A DNA stretch of 64,000 nucleotides from positions 1 through 64,000 of the forward strand of contig NZ_FOAZ01000006.1 in the NCBI RefSeq assembly GCF_900109465.1, written 5' to 3'. The position numbers and the translations under genes were made by a program. Below the pieces are notes generated by a model. That model saw only the letters and a program-made list of their open reading frames with translations. It was not told the origin of the DNA and searched no databases. Below, piece by piece: positions 52,633-61,762 of the stretch (positions within the stretch are counted from its first letter, which is position 1; every line of letters begins with the position of its first letter). The DNA is from Streptacidiphilus jiangxiensis. GTDB taxonomy: Bacteria; Actinomycetota; Actinomycetes; Streptomycetales; Streptomycetaceae.

Positions 52633-53301
52633 TCAGCCGCCGTAGGCGGCGAGGAAGGCGGTGACGCCGTCGTCGGCAAGACGGTCGAGTTCGGTGGGGG
52701 TGGGCAGGTCGGCCTCCGGGGCGAAGAGGAAGGAGTCCAGGGTGCTGCCGAGCACCAGGTAGGAGAAGTGCTCGGCGGCGCGGCGCGGATTCGGGGCGGT
52801 GAGGGCGCCGCGGGCGTGGAGCAGGGCGAAGGCCTCGGTCAGAGCCGCCATGACCCGCCCCGGCGCGGAGCGGTAGTACTCCTCGGCCAGGGCCGGGAAG
52901 CGGCCGGCCTCCAGGATGATCAGGCGGCGCAGCCGCAGGACCTCGGGGCGGGCGACGGTGCGCAGGTGTCGGCGGCCGAGCTCGTGCAGCGCCTGCGGGA
53001 GGTCGGCGGCCTCGGCGAGCCCGGTGACGAGCCGGTCGGCGAACTCCCCGGCGGTGCTGGTGAAGCCGAGCACCAGTTCGGTGAAGAGGGACTCCTTGTC
53101 GCCGTAGTTGTTGTAGATGCTGCGCTTGGAGACCTTGGCGAGGGCGGCGATCTCGTCGACGCCCGTGTCCTGGTAGCCGCGCTGCAGGAAGAGGGTGGTG
53201 GCGGCCTCGGCGACGGCGGCGCGGGTGCGCAGGGTGCGCGGATCGGGCCCGCGGTCGCGGGGGCCGAGGGGGGCGCGGAGAGGGGGGTGCCGGTCGCTCA
53301 C
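52633..53301 (-). CDS. TetR/AcrR family regulator
   Basis: 222 residues from GTG 53301, which has GGGAGA seven bases upstream; ATG 53316 has only a weak site. DNA-binding helices: TRAAVAEAATTLFLQRGYQD, VDEIAALAKVSKRSIYNNYG and DKESLFTELVLGFTS. A C-terminal ligand domain ends DGVTAFLAAYGG. It is divergent from a DUF1905 gene, with an inverted repeat between the two. Confidence 0.9.
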   Translation of the reverse strand: MSDRHPPLRAPLGPRDRGPDPRTLRTRAAVAEAATTLFLQRGYQDTGVDEIAALAKVSKRSIYNNYGDKESLFTELVLGFTSTAGEFADRLVTGLAEAADLPQALHELGRRHLRTVARPEVLRLRRLIILEAGRFPALAEEYYRSAPGRVMAALTEAFALLHARGALTAPNPRRAAEHFSYLVLGSTLDSFLFAPEADLPTPTELDRLADDGVTAFLAAYGG

Positions 53302-53366
53302 GTCGCTGTCTCCCATGTCGCCGCCGCCGTCTGCTCGCCGCCTGTGGTACTCAGTGGTATACAAGA

Positions 53367-53388
53367 TAGTGCACTGGTCGGTGCAATA
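53367..53388. promoter_or_regulatory. Operator for the TetR-type regulator
   Basis: TAGTGCAC (53367-53374) and GTGCAATA (53381-53388) form an inverted repeat with one mismatch around a 6-base centre (TGGTCG). It lies in the short gap between the regulator and the DUF1905 gene. Confidence 0.62.
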
Positions 53389-53405
53389 CATGACGCCATG
53401 AGGAG

Positions 53406-53684
53406 ATGGTGACGGTGCTGTTCCAGGCCACGGTCGAGGCGACCGGCAAGACCACCACCGGCATTCCCGTTCCCGAGGAGATCGTGACCGGCCTCGGCGC
53501 CGGCAAGCGCCCGCCGGTGAGGGTCACCCTCAACGGCTACACCTACCGCACCACGCTCGGCGTCATGGGCGGCCGCACCCTGATCAGCGTCAGCGCCGCG
53601 ATCCGCCAGGCCGCGTCCGTCGCCGCGGGCGACCAGCTCCCGGTGACCATCGAACTGGACACCGAGCCGCGCGAGCGCGCGTAG
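53406..53684 (+). CDS. DUF1905 domain protein
   Basis: 92 residues if read from ATG 53406; GTG 53415 (89 residues) has AGGAG at better spacing and fits the family start (LFQATVEATGKTTTGIPVPE). VRVTLNGYTYRTTLGVMGG and GDQLPVTIELDTEPRE complete the small beta-barrel fold of DUF1905, function unknown. The divergent TetR gene probably represses it. A strong hairpin follows. Confidence 0.85.
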   Translation: MVTVLFQATVEATGKTTTGIPVPEEIVTGLGAGKRPPVRVTLNGYTYRTTLGVMGGRTLISVSAAIRQAASVAAGDQLPVTIELDTEPRERA

Positions 53685-53696
53685 GCGCAGAGCGAC

Positions 53697-53729
53697 GGCG
53701 CCGCGCCGACGGAACGTCGGCGCGGCGCC
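53697..53729. terminator. Bidirectional hairpin between DUF1905 and chitinase genes
   Basis: Perfect 15-bp inverted repeat (53697-53711 with 53715-53729) with a GAA loop, between the ends of two convergent genes. No T-run on either side. Confidence 0.75.
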
Positions 53730-53744
53730 CTCCCACCGGGTGGC

Positions 53745-55370
53745 TCAGCCCGTGAAGCCGGCGAAGATCTTGGAGAACTCGTACGGCGTCTGCGCGATGT
53801 TGGTGCACTTGGACAGGCCGCCGCCGGTGCAGGCGTTGGCGTCCCGGGTCATCTCCCAGAAGGCCAGCTCGCCCAGGTGGTTCTGCTGCGCGAAGCTCAC
53901 CAGCTGCGAGGCGTCGGACAGGCCGAAGACCTCCGAGGTGTTGTCGTTCTGGCCCAGCATCGGGGTGACGCCGACCTTGAGCCAGGCCTGCGCCGCCGTC
54001 AGGGTGGTCCAGACGGAGAGGATCTGCGCCTGGGTGGCCTGGGCGGACTCGATGGCGTAGGTGCCCATCCGGCCGGCCGGGTTGGGGGCCTCGGAGTCGC
54101 CGAAGTCCATGGCCATCACGTTGACGACGTCGACGTTCAGGCCGGCCGCCTTGGCGGACTGCAGGACGTAGAGGCCGTCGGCCGTCAGGCCGGAGGGCAG
54201 CACCGGAAGCGTCAGGCTGATCCTGAGGTCGCGACCCTTGGCGGCCTCCGCCGCCTGGAGCTGGGCGAGCGCCTGGGAGCGGCGGTCGATGGAGGCGTGG
54301 TCGGTGACGGCCGTGCCCTCGATGTCGAAGTCGATCCGGTCCAGCCCGTAGGCGTCGACGACCTTCTGGTACTGGTCCTGGAGCGCCGCGACGGTGGTGC
54401 AGGACTGCGCCAGCTCGGTGCCGTTGGCGCCACCGAAGGAGACCCGGACGTCGCCGCCGGTGGCCCGGAACGCGTCGATGTCGGCCTTGTCCCAACCGGA
54501 GGTGGCGTCGTAGGCGCCGAACCAGCTGGCGCTGCACGGGGTGCTGCCGTTGATGACGAAGGCGAGCGAGAACTGCTTGAGCCCGCTGTTCGCGGCGAGC
54601 GTGGTCAGGCTCGGCGTCGGGTACGCGCCCAGGTCCACGTAGGGGGCGGCGGCGCCCGGGACGCTGCCGGTGCCCGCGACCGCGGTCACGGCGGCCGACG
54701 CGGGCGACTCGTTGCCGCTCGGGTCGAACGCCGAGACGCTGACGGAGTGGCTGCTTCCCTGGATCAGGCCGGTGAGCGTGGCGCTGGTGCCGGTGACGGT
54801 GGCGACCACCGCGCCGCCCTCCCACAGGTGGTAGCCGGCCACGGACTGGTTGTCGGTGGAGGCGTTCCAGGACAGTGAGACCGCCCCGGGAGCGCTGTCG
54901 GCGACCTTGAGGCCGGTCGGCGTCGTCGGCGGGGTGGCGTCGGCCGGCAGCCCGGCGCAGGGCGCGTTGTTGATGGTGCAGTTGGCCGGGGCCGTGGGGG
55001 TGCCGCCGGTGGAGACGTCGAACCCGACGACCGCCGCGGTCGCGCCGGGGGCGAGCGGGCCCGCCCAGCTGGGCGCGGTGATCGTGAAGTGGCTGCCACT
55101 GGAGGTCAGCGTGCCGTTCCACGCGCTGGTGACGTTCTCGCCCGCGGGCAGGTCGAAGGAGAGCGACCAGGTGTTGACGGTGGCGTTGGTGTTGTTGGTG
55201 ATGGTGTAGCTCGCCTCGAAGCCGCTCGACCAGCTGGAGGTGACCGCGTAGTTCGCGATCAGGCCGGTCAGGCCGCCCGCGGCCTGCGCGGGGGTCGCGG
55301 TCACGGCCGCCGTCAGCGGCATGGCCAGCAGTCCGGCGACCGTGGCCAGGGACAGGGTGACGCGCCTCAT
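53745..55370 (-). CDS. Secreted family 18 chitinase with CBM2 and fibronectin III domains
   Basis: 541 residues from ATG 55370, with GAGGAGGA upstream. Signal peptide about 1-31 (ending PAQA). Next, a cellulose/chitin-binding module of CBM2 type (ANYAVTSSWSSGFEASYTIT; NTWSLSFDLPAG), a fibronectin III domain (GLKVADSAPGAVSLSWNAST) and the GH18 barrel with the catalytic DxxDxDxE sequence, here LDRIDFDIEG. The enzyme cuts beta-1,4-linked GlcNAc polymers outside the cell. A DasR-type box overlaps the promoter, as for other Streptomyces chitinase genes. Confidence 0.95.
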   Translation of the reverse strand: MRRVTLSLATVAGLLAMPLTAAVTATPAQAAGGLTGLIANYAVTSSWSSGFEASYTITNNTNATVNTWSLSFDLPAGENVTSAWNGTLTSSGSHFTITAPSWAGPLAPGATAAVVGFDVSTGGTPTAPANCTINNAPCAGLPADATPPTTPTGLKVADSAPGAVSLSWNASTDNQSVAGYHLWEGGAVVATVTGTSATLTGLIQGSSHSVSVSAFDPSGNESPASAAVTAVAGTGSVPGAAAPYVDLGAYPTPSLTTLAANSGLKQFSLAFVINGSTPCSASWFGAYDATSGWDKADIDAFRATGGDVRVSFGGANGTELAQSCTTVAALQDQYQKVVDAYGLDRIDFDIEGTAVTDHASIDRRSQALAQLQAAEAAKGRDLRISLTLPVLPSGLTADGLYVLQSAKAAGLNVDVVNVMAMDFGDSEAPNPAGRMGTYAIESAQATQAQILSVWTTLTAAQAWLKVGVTPMLGQNDNTSEVFGLSDASQLVSFAQQNHLGELAFWEMTRDANACTGGGLSKCTNIAQTPYEFSKIFAGFTG

Positions 55371-55468
55371 GGGCGAGTCCTCCTCGTCGTTCTCGGGTGA
55401 CGGCACGGCAAAGGCCGTGCCGTACACGGCAGGTGGGGGTGGTGATCAACCGCGCGGCCCTCCCAACA

Positions 55469-55494
55469 TGGTCCAGACCAATATGGGTCGTCAA
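55469..55494 (-). promoter_or_regulatory. Chitinase promoter with DasR-type (dre) box
   Basis: TGGTCCAGACCA (55469-55480) matches the dre palindrome TGGTCTAGACCA with one change and the 12-bp element of classic chitinase promoters. On the minus strand a -35 TTGACG (55489-55494) lies just upstream, so the box falls in the spacer/-10 region, suitable for repression lifted by GlcN-6-P. Confidence 0.8.
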
Positions 55495-55625
55495 TAGAAA
55501 GGTTTCTTAACAGTCCCCTAAGGCCCACGACTCGGCCGCGCCCTGACGGACCGCCACGTCCGCGACGGATAGAGTTCGCCCAGGTGCGGGCCTCGGGGTG
55601 ACCCGCCGGCAGAGAGGGCAGGCAC

Positions 55626-57176
55626 ATGGCGGTCGACCGACGGGGGTTTCTGACGGCGCTCGGCGGAGGCGGGGCGGCGGTGCTGGCCGGGGCCGGCCCG
55701 GCGGCGGCACTCGGTGGCGGGTCACGCTCGGGGCGCACGACGTCCTCCGTCGACGCGTGGCCGACCCGCGCACGCACCTCCCCCCACTCGCCCCACGCGG
55801 CGCCCGACTGGAAGGCGCTGCGCCGGCGCCTGGGCAGCCGCCTGATCCTGCCGGGCGATCGCGGCTACGCCGTCCAGCGGCTCGGCTTCAACGAACTGAA
55901 CGACGGTCAGTACCCGGCCGCCATCGCCCGCTGCGCCTCGGCGGCCGACGTGCAGGCCTGCCTCGACGTCGCCCGCGGCCACGGCCTGCCGATCGCCGCC
56001 CGCAGCGGCGGCCACAGCTACCTCGGCTACAGCGTCCCGAGCGGCGGCCTCGTCCTCGACCTGCGCCTGATGTCCCAGGTCCAGGTGCGCCGTGACGGCA
56101 CTGCCGTCGTGGGCGCCGGCGCGCGGCTGATCGAGGTCTACTACGCGCTGGCCGCGGCCGGCCGGCTGCTCCCGGCCGGCTCCTGCCCCACCGTCGGCGT
56201 CAGCGGACTCACCCTCGGCGGCGGGATCGGCGTGCTGGCCCGCAAGTACGGCCTCACCTGCGACCGCGTGGCCGCGGCCGAGGTCGTCACCGCCGACTCG
56301 CACCTGCGCACCGCCTCGCCCACCTCCGAGCCCGGCCTGTACTGGGCCCTGCGCGGCGGGGGCGGCGGCAACTTCGGCGTGGTCACGGAGTTCACCTTCC
56401 GCACCGAGCCGGCACCGGGGCTGACGGTCTTCTCCCTGCGCTTCCCCTCCGGCTCCGCCGCCGAGGTGATCGGCGCCTGGCAGCACTGGATCGCCAACGC
56501 GCCGTTCGAGATGTGGGCCAGCTGCCAGGTCTCCGGCGGCAACCCGCCGACCGCGCACCTCGTCGGCTGCTACGTCGGCGGCACGACCGCGGCGAACCGC
56601 CTGCTGGACCGGCTGGTCTCCGCCGCGGGCGTGCGGCCGATCTCGCGCAGCGTGGTGCCGAAGAGCTACCTCGGCGCGATGAAGTACATGGCCGGCTGCT
56701 CCAACGACTCCCTCGCCCAGTGCCACCCCGTCAGCGAGGGCGGCAGGCTGCCGCGCGAGTCCTTCGTCGCCGTCTCCCGCATGCTGGGCTCCCGACCGCT
56801 CGACGCGGGCCGGGTCACGGACCTCATGCACGGGCACACCGGCGTCGACCTCCTCCTGGACTCCCTCGGCGGGGCGGTCTCCCAACTGCGCCCCGACGCC
56901 ACCGCGTTCCCGCACCGCGACTCGCTGGCCAGCGCGCAGATCTACGCCGGCACCACCTCCGCCGGCCGCCGCCAGGCCACCCGCACGGTGGACGGCATCC
57001 GCGACGGCCTGGCCCGCCTCGGCGCGACCGGCGCCTACGTCAACTACATCGACGCCGGCCTGCCCGACTGGGGGCACGCCTACTACGGCGCCAACCTCCC
57101 CCGCCTCAAGTCGGTGGCCCACCAGTACGACCCCGACGGCGTCTTCGCCTTCCGCCAGTCCGTCACCCGCGGCTGA
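55626..57176 (+). CDS. Tat-exported FAD-linked oxidase (BBE type), probably bicovalent flavin
   Basis: 516 residues. A twin-arginine signal (VDRRGFLTALGGGGAAVLAG) starts the protein. The FAD domain has ARSGGHSYLG, where His is the usual first covalent attachment, and PAGSCPTVGVSGLTLGGGIG, where Cys is the second. The C-terminal berberine-bridge part ends NLPRLKSVAHQYDPDGVFAF. Relatives oxidise oligosaccharides or natural-product alcohols outside the cell. Its place beside a chitinase, divergently transcribed, makes a role in amino-sugar or polysaccharide oxidation possible but not shown. Confidence 0.9.
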   Translation: MAVDRRGFLTALGGGGAAVLAGAGPAAALGGGSRSGRTTSSVDAWPTRARTSPHSPHAAPDWKALRRRLGSRLILPGDRGYAVQRLGFNELNDGQYPAAIARCASAADVQACLDVARGHGLPIAARSGGHSYLGYSVPSGGLVLDLRLMSQVQVRRDGTAVVGAGARLIEVYYALAAAGRLLPAGSCPTVGVSGLTLGGGIGVLARKYGLTCDRVAAAEVVTADSHLRTASPTSEPGLYWALRGGGGGNFGVVTEFTFRTEPAPGLTVFSLRFPSGSAAEVIGAWQHWIANAPFEMWASCQVSGGNPPTAHLVGCYVGGTTAANRLLDRLVSAAGVRPISRSVVPKSYLGAMKYMAGCSNDSLAQCHPVSEGGRLPRESFVAVSRMLGSRPLDAGRVTDLMHGHTGVDLLLDSLGGAVSQLRPDATAFPHRDSLASAQIYAGTTSAGRRQATRTVDGIRDGLARLGATGAYVNYIDAGLPDWGHAYYGANLPRLKSVAHQYDPDGVFAFRQSVTRG

Positions 57177-57387
57177 GGCGTCCTCGTCGGCGCATCCCGC
57201 GGCTCGGCCGGCCACCAGGCACGAACGGCCAGGCCAGTGGGTGCACCGGCAGGAGCGCCGGGGGCGGCCCAGGTTGACTTCGGAAGGTCCGCCGCTCAGG
57301 GCGACCGGGTGCTTCATCCGGACTCCCCCGTTCCGTCTCCGCTGCCCGTGGCTGTACTGTCTCGGGCCTCGAGCGGTGGGGTCGGAC

Positions 57388-58134
57388 GTGAGGTCTGAAG
57401 GACTGTGGCTGGAGCGGTCGCCTGCCGCGCGGTACGGGCTGGCCGTCAGCGCTCTGCTGATCGTGGGCGTCGGTCCAGCCGTCCTGTTCGCGAAGGCACC
57501 GATCGATTCCGCCACGGCATGGCTTGGGGGGAGCTGTGCCGTCCTGATGGCGCTGGCTCTCGGCTTTCGGATCGCGCGGGCCTACGTCTACGCCGACAGC
57601 GAGGGCGTCGTGATCCGCGGCTACCTGCGCAACCGCAACGTGGCCATCGCCGACGTGATCGGGGTCGAGGCGGATCGGCTCTACTGGTGCGGTCGGCACG
57701 GTCGACTGCGTCGGTCCCGGCTCGCGGCGGTGGCCGCTCCTGTCAGCAAGGTCTCGGGTGGCATGGACGAGATCCTCGCCTACCACCTGCAGAGACGACT
57801 GCGGCGCTGGACGGAGCAGGCCGTCGGGGCGAAGATCAAACGCCGGGCGCACCTCGTCAGGAACGGGCACCTGGACGACGCTGCCGTTGCCCGCGAGGCC
57901 GTGGTGGGCGCTGCTGGCGTGCAGTGGGAGAAGCGGTGGCGCCTCTTCGGCGCCAAGCCGCAGCCCCGCTGGGGTGAGCTGCAGGCGGCAGCCGAGCGGG
58001 AGCTGACCGCCCGTTCGCTGCGACCGACCGCGAGCGTCCTGGCCGCAGCGCCGGGACGGACGACCGGGAGAGCCGAGGCCCTCGCGCGTGACGGGGTGAT
58101 CACCCCTGTGGCACCGACCCGTCGGCACCGCTGA
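57388..58134 (+). CDS. Membrane protein with PH-like domain
   Basis: 248 residues from GTG 57388 (GTG 57376 is an alternative). Two hydrophobic segments (RYGLAVSALLIVGVGPAVLF; WLGGSCAVLMALALGFRIAR) precede a bacterial PH-like stretch: YADSEGVVIRGYLRNRNVAI and ADVIGVEADRLYW. The C-terminal third is charged with VRNGHLDDAAVAREAVVG. Function unknown. It overlaps the end of the opposing methyltransferase gene by 35 bases. Confidence 0.65.
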   Translation: MRSEGLWLERSPAARYGLAVSALLIVGVGPAVLFAKAPIDSATAWLGGSCAVLMALALGFRIARAYVYADSEGVVIRGYLRNRNVAIADVIGVEADRLYWCGRHGRLRRSRLAAVAAPVSKVSGGMDEILAYHLQRRLRRWTEQAVGAKIKRRAHLVRNGHLDDAAVAREAVVGAAGVQWEKRWRLFGAKPQPRWGELQAAAERELTARSLRPTASVLAAAPGRTTGRAEALARDGVITPVAPTRRHR

Positions 58135-59140
58135 TCCGTGTGGCCTCCAGCACGCACATCGGACCGCCCGTCGGGCGGATGCGGTCGAGGTGGAAGCCGT
58201 GGGCGGCGAGGAGGGCGCGCCAGTCGTCGGAGGTGCGTTCGTGGCCGGTGAGCATGCCGAGCATGGTGAGGTCCAGCAGGGAGCCGACCTCGTGGGCGGA
58301 CCCCTCGCCGAGGACGATCTCGACGAGGAGCAGCCGTGCGGTGGGGGCGCTCGCCGCCTCGTGGATCCGGTCGAGGATGCGGCCGGCCCGTTCGTCGTCC
58401 CAGTCGTGCAGGATGAAGCAGGCGAGATGGCAGTCTCCCGCCGGGACCTCCGCGAAGAAGTCGCCGCCCACCGTGGTGACGCGGTCCTCCAGGCCGCCCG
58501 CCCGGAGCACGTCGGCCGCGGCGGTGACCACGTGGGGCAGGTCGAAGACGACCCCCCGCAGGTCGGGACGGCGGGAGGCGACGGAGGCGAGGACCGCCCC
58601 GTCCGCGCCCCCGACGTCGACGACACAGGCGGCCCGGCCGACGTCGACCGCGTCGATGGCCCCTTGCCGGATCGCGCGGGCGAAGTCCCGCATGGCCGCG
58701 GTGAACAGGGCCACCAGGGCCGGGTCGCGCCCGATCCAGTCGAAGAAGGGCATCCCGAGCGCCCGTTCGGCGGCGGGGACGCCGTCGCACACGGTGCCCC
58801 ACAGCTCGTCGAAGGGCAGGTAGTGGGTCTCCATCCACATGAGCGCGATGTTGCGCAGTGACTCCGGCGCGTCGGTGACGAAGGTCCGTCCGAGTCGGCC
58901 GAGGCCCACCAGCTGTGTCCCGGGGTCGAAGGTGAACACGCCCTCACCGGACAGCACGCGGACGATCCGGGCCAGCGGCTCGGTGCGCAGGCCAGCGGCG
59001 ACGGCGAGCTCCGCGACGGGCTTCGGGCCGTCGAGCAGCAGGTCCGCGATCCCGGCGCGCGCGGCCACGTAGGCGGCCTGGGAGAGCTGGAACCCGCCGA
59101 GCAGGCGCAGCGCCGCGACGGTGTCGGCCATGTCGGTCAT
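58100..59140 (-). CDS. O-methyltransferase (methyltransferase 2 family)
   Basis: 346 residues from ATG 59140 (GTG 59146 also possible). N-terminal dimerisation/winged helix domain: LLGGFQLSQAAYVAARAGIA and LVGLGRLGRTF. SAM-binding core: CVVDVGGADGAVLASVASRR, then VFDLPHVVTAAADVL, VGGDFFAEVPAGDCHLACF and ILHDWDDERAGRILDRIHEA with the His-Asp typical of plant-like O-methyltransferases. Enzymes of this type tailor polyketides and aromatic products; no cluster is obvious nearby. Confidence 0.9.
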   Translation of the reverse strand: MTDMADTVAALRLLGGFQLSQAAYVAARAGIADLLLDGPKPVAELAVAAGLRTEPLARIVRVLSGEGVFTFDPGTQLVGLGRLGRTFVTDAPESLRNIALMWMETHYLPFDELWGTVCDGVPAAERALGMPFFDWIGRDPALVALFTAAMRDFARAIRQGAIDAVDVGRAACVVDVGGADGAVLASVASRRPDLRGVVFDLPHVVTAAADVLRAGGLEDRVTTVGGDFFAEVPAGDCHLACFILHDWDDERAGRILDRIHEAASAPTARLLLVEIVLGEGSAHEVGSLLDLTMLGMLTGHERTSDDWRALLAAHGFHLDRIRPTGGPMCVLEATRISGADGSVPQG

Positions 59141-59240
59141 GCACACAACGTAAACGGGCGGTCGGTCACGCGCCCGCGGCCGACCGCCGAACGGACCGGT
59201 CAGCCGCCGTCGCGCAGGAGCGGATCCGAACGCAGTGCCT

Positions 59241-60197
59241 TCAGCCGCGCCGCGCAGGCGCGGCGGGACGGACCGTCAGGACGATCTTGCCGCGCAGGTG
59301 CCCGTGCTCGCTGGCCCGCTGTGCCTCGGCCGCCTCCGCCAACGGGAAGACGCCGTGCAGCGGCAGCCGGAGCGTGCCGGCCTCGTGCAGGGCCAGCGCC
59401 GCCGCATAGCCGCTCGCGTGGTACAGCTCGCCGCCGTCGGCCCCGCCCGAGAAGCGGACGCCGTGCTCCTGCGCGCCCGCCATGTCGGCGATCGTCAGCA
59501 CCCGGTCCGCGCCGCCCGTGAGGTCGACCGAGAGCGGCAGCACCCCGCCCTGCCCGGCCGCGTCCAGCACCCGGTCGACGCCGGCCGGGGCGGCCGCCCG
59601 GACCCGGTCGGCCAGGCCCTCGCCGTAGGTCACCGGGATCGCGCCCAGCTCGCGCAGATGGTCGTGGTTGGCCTCGCTCGCGGTGCCGATCACGGTGATC
59701 CCGCGCGCCCGGGCGAACTGGAGCAGCAGCGTGCCGACACCGCCGGCCGCACCGTGCACCAGCAGGGTCTGGCCCGCCCGCACGTCGAGGGCGTCGAGGG
59801 CGCGCGCGGCGGTCTCGGCCGCGACCGGGATCGCGGCGGCCTGCTCCCAGCTCAGCGCGGCCGGCTTGAGCGCGAGCTGCTCCGCGGCCACCAGGGCGTG
59901 CTCGGCGTAGGCGCCGCCCATCACGGCGCCGAACACCTCGTCGCCCGGCTCGAAGCCGTGGACGCCGTCGCCGACGGCCTCCACCACCCCGGACAGCTCG
60001 TAGCCGGGCACGGCAGGGAAGGTGACCGGGAAGAACCCGTCCAGCGCGCCACTGCGCACCTTGTGGTCCAGCGGGTTGACACCCACCGCCCGGACGGCCA
60101 CCAGGACCTGGCCGGGGCCGGGGGCCGGCAGCTCGACGTCGACCGGACGCAGCACGTCCGCGTCGCCGTAGTGCGGGAAGGCGATCGCCTTGGTCAT
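59241..60197 (-). CDS. NADP-dependent quinone oxidoreductase-like (MDR family) enzyme
   Basis: 318 residues with GGAGA before ATG 60197. MDR plan: AVGVNPLDHKVRSGAL, VPGYELSGVVEAVGDGV (no zinc ligands), then cofactor loop LVHGAAGGVGTLLLQFARAR and GTASEANHDHLRELGA. The end EAQRASEHGHLRGKIVLTV is the standard closing. It likely reduces quinones or unsaturated carbonyls with NADPH. It is divergent from a LuxR gene that may control it. Confidence 0.92.
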   Translation of the reverse strand: MTKAIAFPHYGDADVLRPVDVELPAPGPGQVLVAVRAVGVNPLDHKVRSGALDGFFPVTFPAVPGYELSGVVEAVGDGVHGFEPGDEVFGAVMGGAYAEHALVAAEQLALKPAALSWEQAAAIPVAAETAARALDALDVRAGQTLLVHGAAGGVGTLLLQFARARGITVIGTASEANHDHLRELGAIPVTYGEGLADRVRAAAPAGVDRVLDAAGQGGVLPLSVDLTGGADRVLTIADMAGAQEHGVRFSGGADGGELYHASGYAAALALHEAGTLRLPLHGVFPLAEAAEAQRASEHGHLRGKIVLTVRPAAPARRG

Positions 60198-60336
60198 GGA
60201 ATGTCTCCAGGGCTTCGATGAGTTGGTTCTTGCGATGCCTCCATCCTGTGACGGGGTGGGTCGGCGCCCGCCCGCCCGTTCGGACAGTTCCACCTGGCCG
60301 AACGGGCAGGCGGCCGGAGGCGGGAGCGGAAGCAGG

Positions 60337-61677
60337 ATGGACGGCATGGACGAGACGTGGCGGGACGACTGGGCACGGCCCGTGGACGCGCTGGCGCGGG
60401 CCGTCGAGGTGCTGCGCGCGCCGCGGCCGCACGTGCTGCTGCGCCTGTCCGAGGTGGTCGCGACGCTGGTGCCGCACACGGCGATCGCCCACCTCAGCGG
60501 TGTCTGCACCTACTCGCCCACCCAGAGCTACGGTCCGCCGGAGCTGACCCGGGACATCACCGGCCTGGAACTGGCGGCGCTGGCCGACCTGGCGAAGGAC
60601 ACCACCGCGACCGGCCGGCCATGGCAGGGCGAGGCCGAGCTCGCGGGCCGCGTCCGCCCGGCCGTGGTGGCCTCGGCGGTTCCGGGCGACAGCAAGGGCG
60701 CCGTGCTGGTGCTGGTCCGCGCGAGCGCCGATCCGGTGGACCCGGACGCGCTGGCCGTCCTGCAACAGCTGTGGAACGTGGTGATCGCCCACTCCGACCA
60801 CCGCGCCACCGACGCCGCACCGGGACCCACGGCGCACTCCCGGGCCGCCGCCAACGCCCGCGCGCGGGCGATCGCCGAGTTCACCGGCACCCACAGCGCC
60901 GCACTCGGCGCCATCCTGGCGCCGCTGCGCTCCGCCGACCTCGACGACGCCACGGCCCGGCGCGCCGCCACCGAACTGGCCGTCACGGCCGTGCTGGACC
61001 TGCGGCGCGGCGCCGAACTGGACCTCGCGCTCAGCGAGGAGCCCGCCGCGGCCGCCTTCGCCCGGCTGGCGCGAGAGCTGCGCCCGCTGCTGCGCCACAC
61101 CAAGGTCCGCCTGGACCTCGCGCCGCCGCCGCAGAGCGCCGGGTCCGTCCCGGGGGACGTCGCCCACACCGTCAGGGACGCCACCCGGGTGGCGGTCCTG
61201 CTGATGCTGGATCAGGAACGGCCGACCCGGCTGCACGTGAGCTGGCAGGTGACCGAGGACGGCTCCCTGCGCGCCGTGGTGCGCGGCGACGGCCACGGCC
61301 TGCTCGGCGCCGACGCACTGGCGGTGCACCGCACCGCCGACCGGATCAGCGCCCTCGGCGGCCGCGGCACCGTCGAGGCCGTCCCCGGCTGGGGCACGAC
61401 CGTCACCGTCGACCTGCCGCTCTCGCTGCCCGAGCCGGCCCTCGCCGTCGACCCGCTGGACGGCCTGCAGCCACGCGAGCGCGAGGTCCTCGCCGAGCTC
61501 GCCCAGGGCCGCCGCAACCGGGACATCGCGACGGCGCTGCACATCAGCGAGTCCACGGTGAAGTTCCATGTGGCCAACATCCTGACCAAGCTGGACGTCA
61601 GCTCCCGCGGCGAGGCGGCCGCCCTCGCCCACCGGGCGGGCCTGCCGCGGACGCCGCGACTGCACGCGGCGTCCTGA
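60337..61677 (+). CDS. LuxR family regulator with degenerate ATPase-like domain
   Basis: 446 residues from ATG 60337 (ATG 60346 also possible). N-terminal GAF-like part about 20-160; a middle helical part with a degenerate histidine-kinase ATPase look (GDGHGLLGADALAVHRTADR and GRGTVEAVPGWGTTVTVDLP); C-terminal LuxR DNA-binding domain LQPREREVLAELAQGRRNRD then HISESTVKFHVANILTKLDV. The kinase phosphoacceptor is absent, so it is a one-protein sensor-regulator. Divergent from the oxidoreductase gene. Confidence 0.87.
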   Translation: MDGMDETWRDDWARPVDALARAVEVLRAPRPHVLLRLSEVVATLVPHTAIAHLSGVCTYSPTQSYGPPELTRDITGLELAALADLAKDTTATGRPWQGEAELAGRVRPAVVASAVPGDSKGAVLVLVRASADPVDPDALAVLQQLWNVVIAHSDHRATDAAPGPTAHSRAAANARARAIAEFTGTHSAALGAILAPLRSADLDDATARRAATELAVTAVLDLRRGAELDLALSEEPAAAAFARLARELRPLLRHTKVRLDLAPPPQSAGSVPGDVAHTVRDATRVAVLLMLDQERPTRLHVSWQVTEDGSLRAVVRGDGHGLLGADALAVHRTADRISALGGRGTVEAVPGWGTTVTVDLPLSLPEPALAVDPLDGLQPREREVLAELAQGRRNRDIATALHISESTVKFHVANILTKLDVSSRGEAAALAHRAGLPRTPRLHAAS

Positions 61678-61762
61678 GCAGAGACACTCGGCCGGGCACC
61701 CGAGGCCATCAGGCTGATCATCTAGGCTGTCGGCAGCCGTGGAATCAAGTGAGGGGTCGGTA

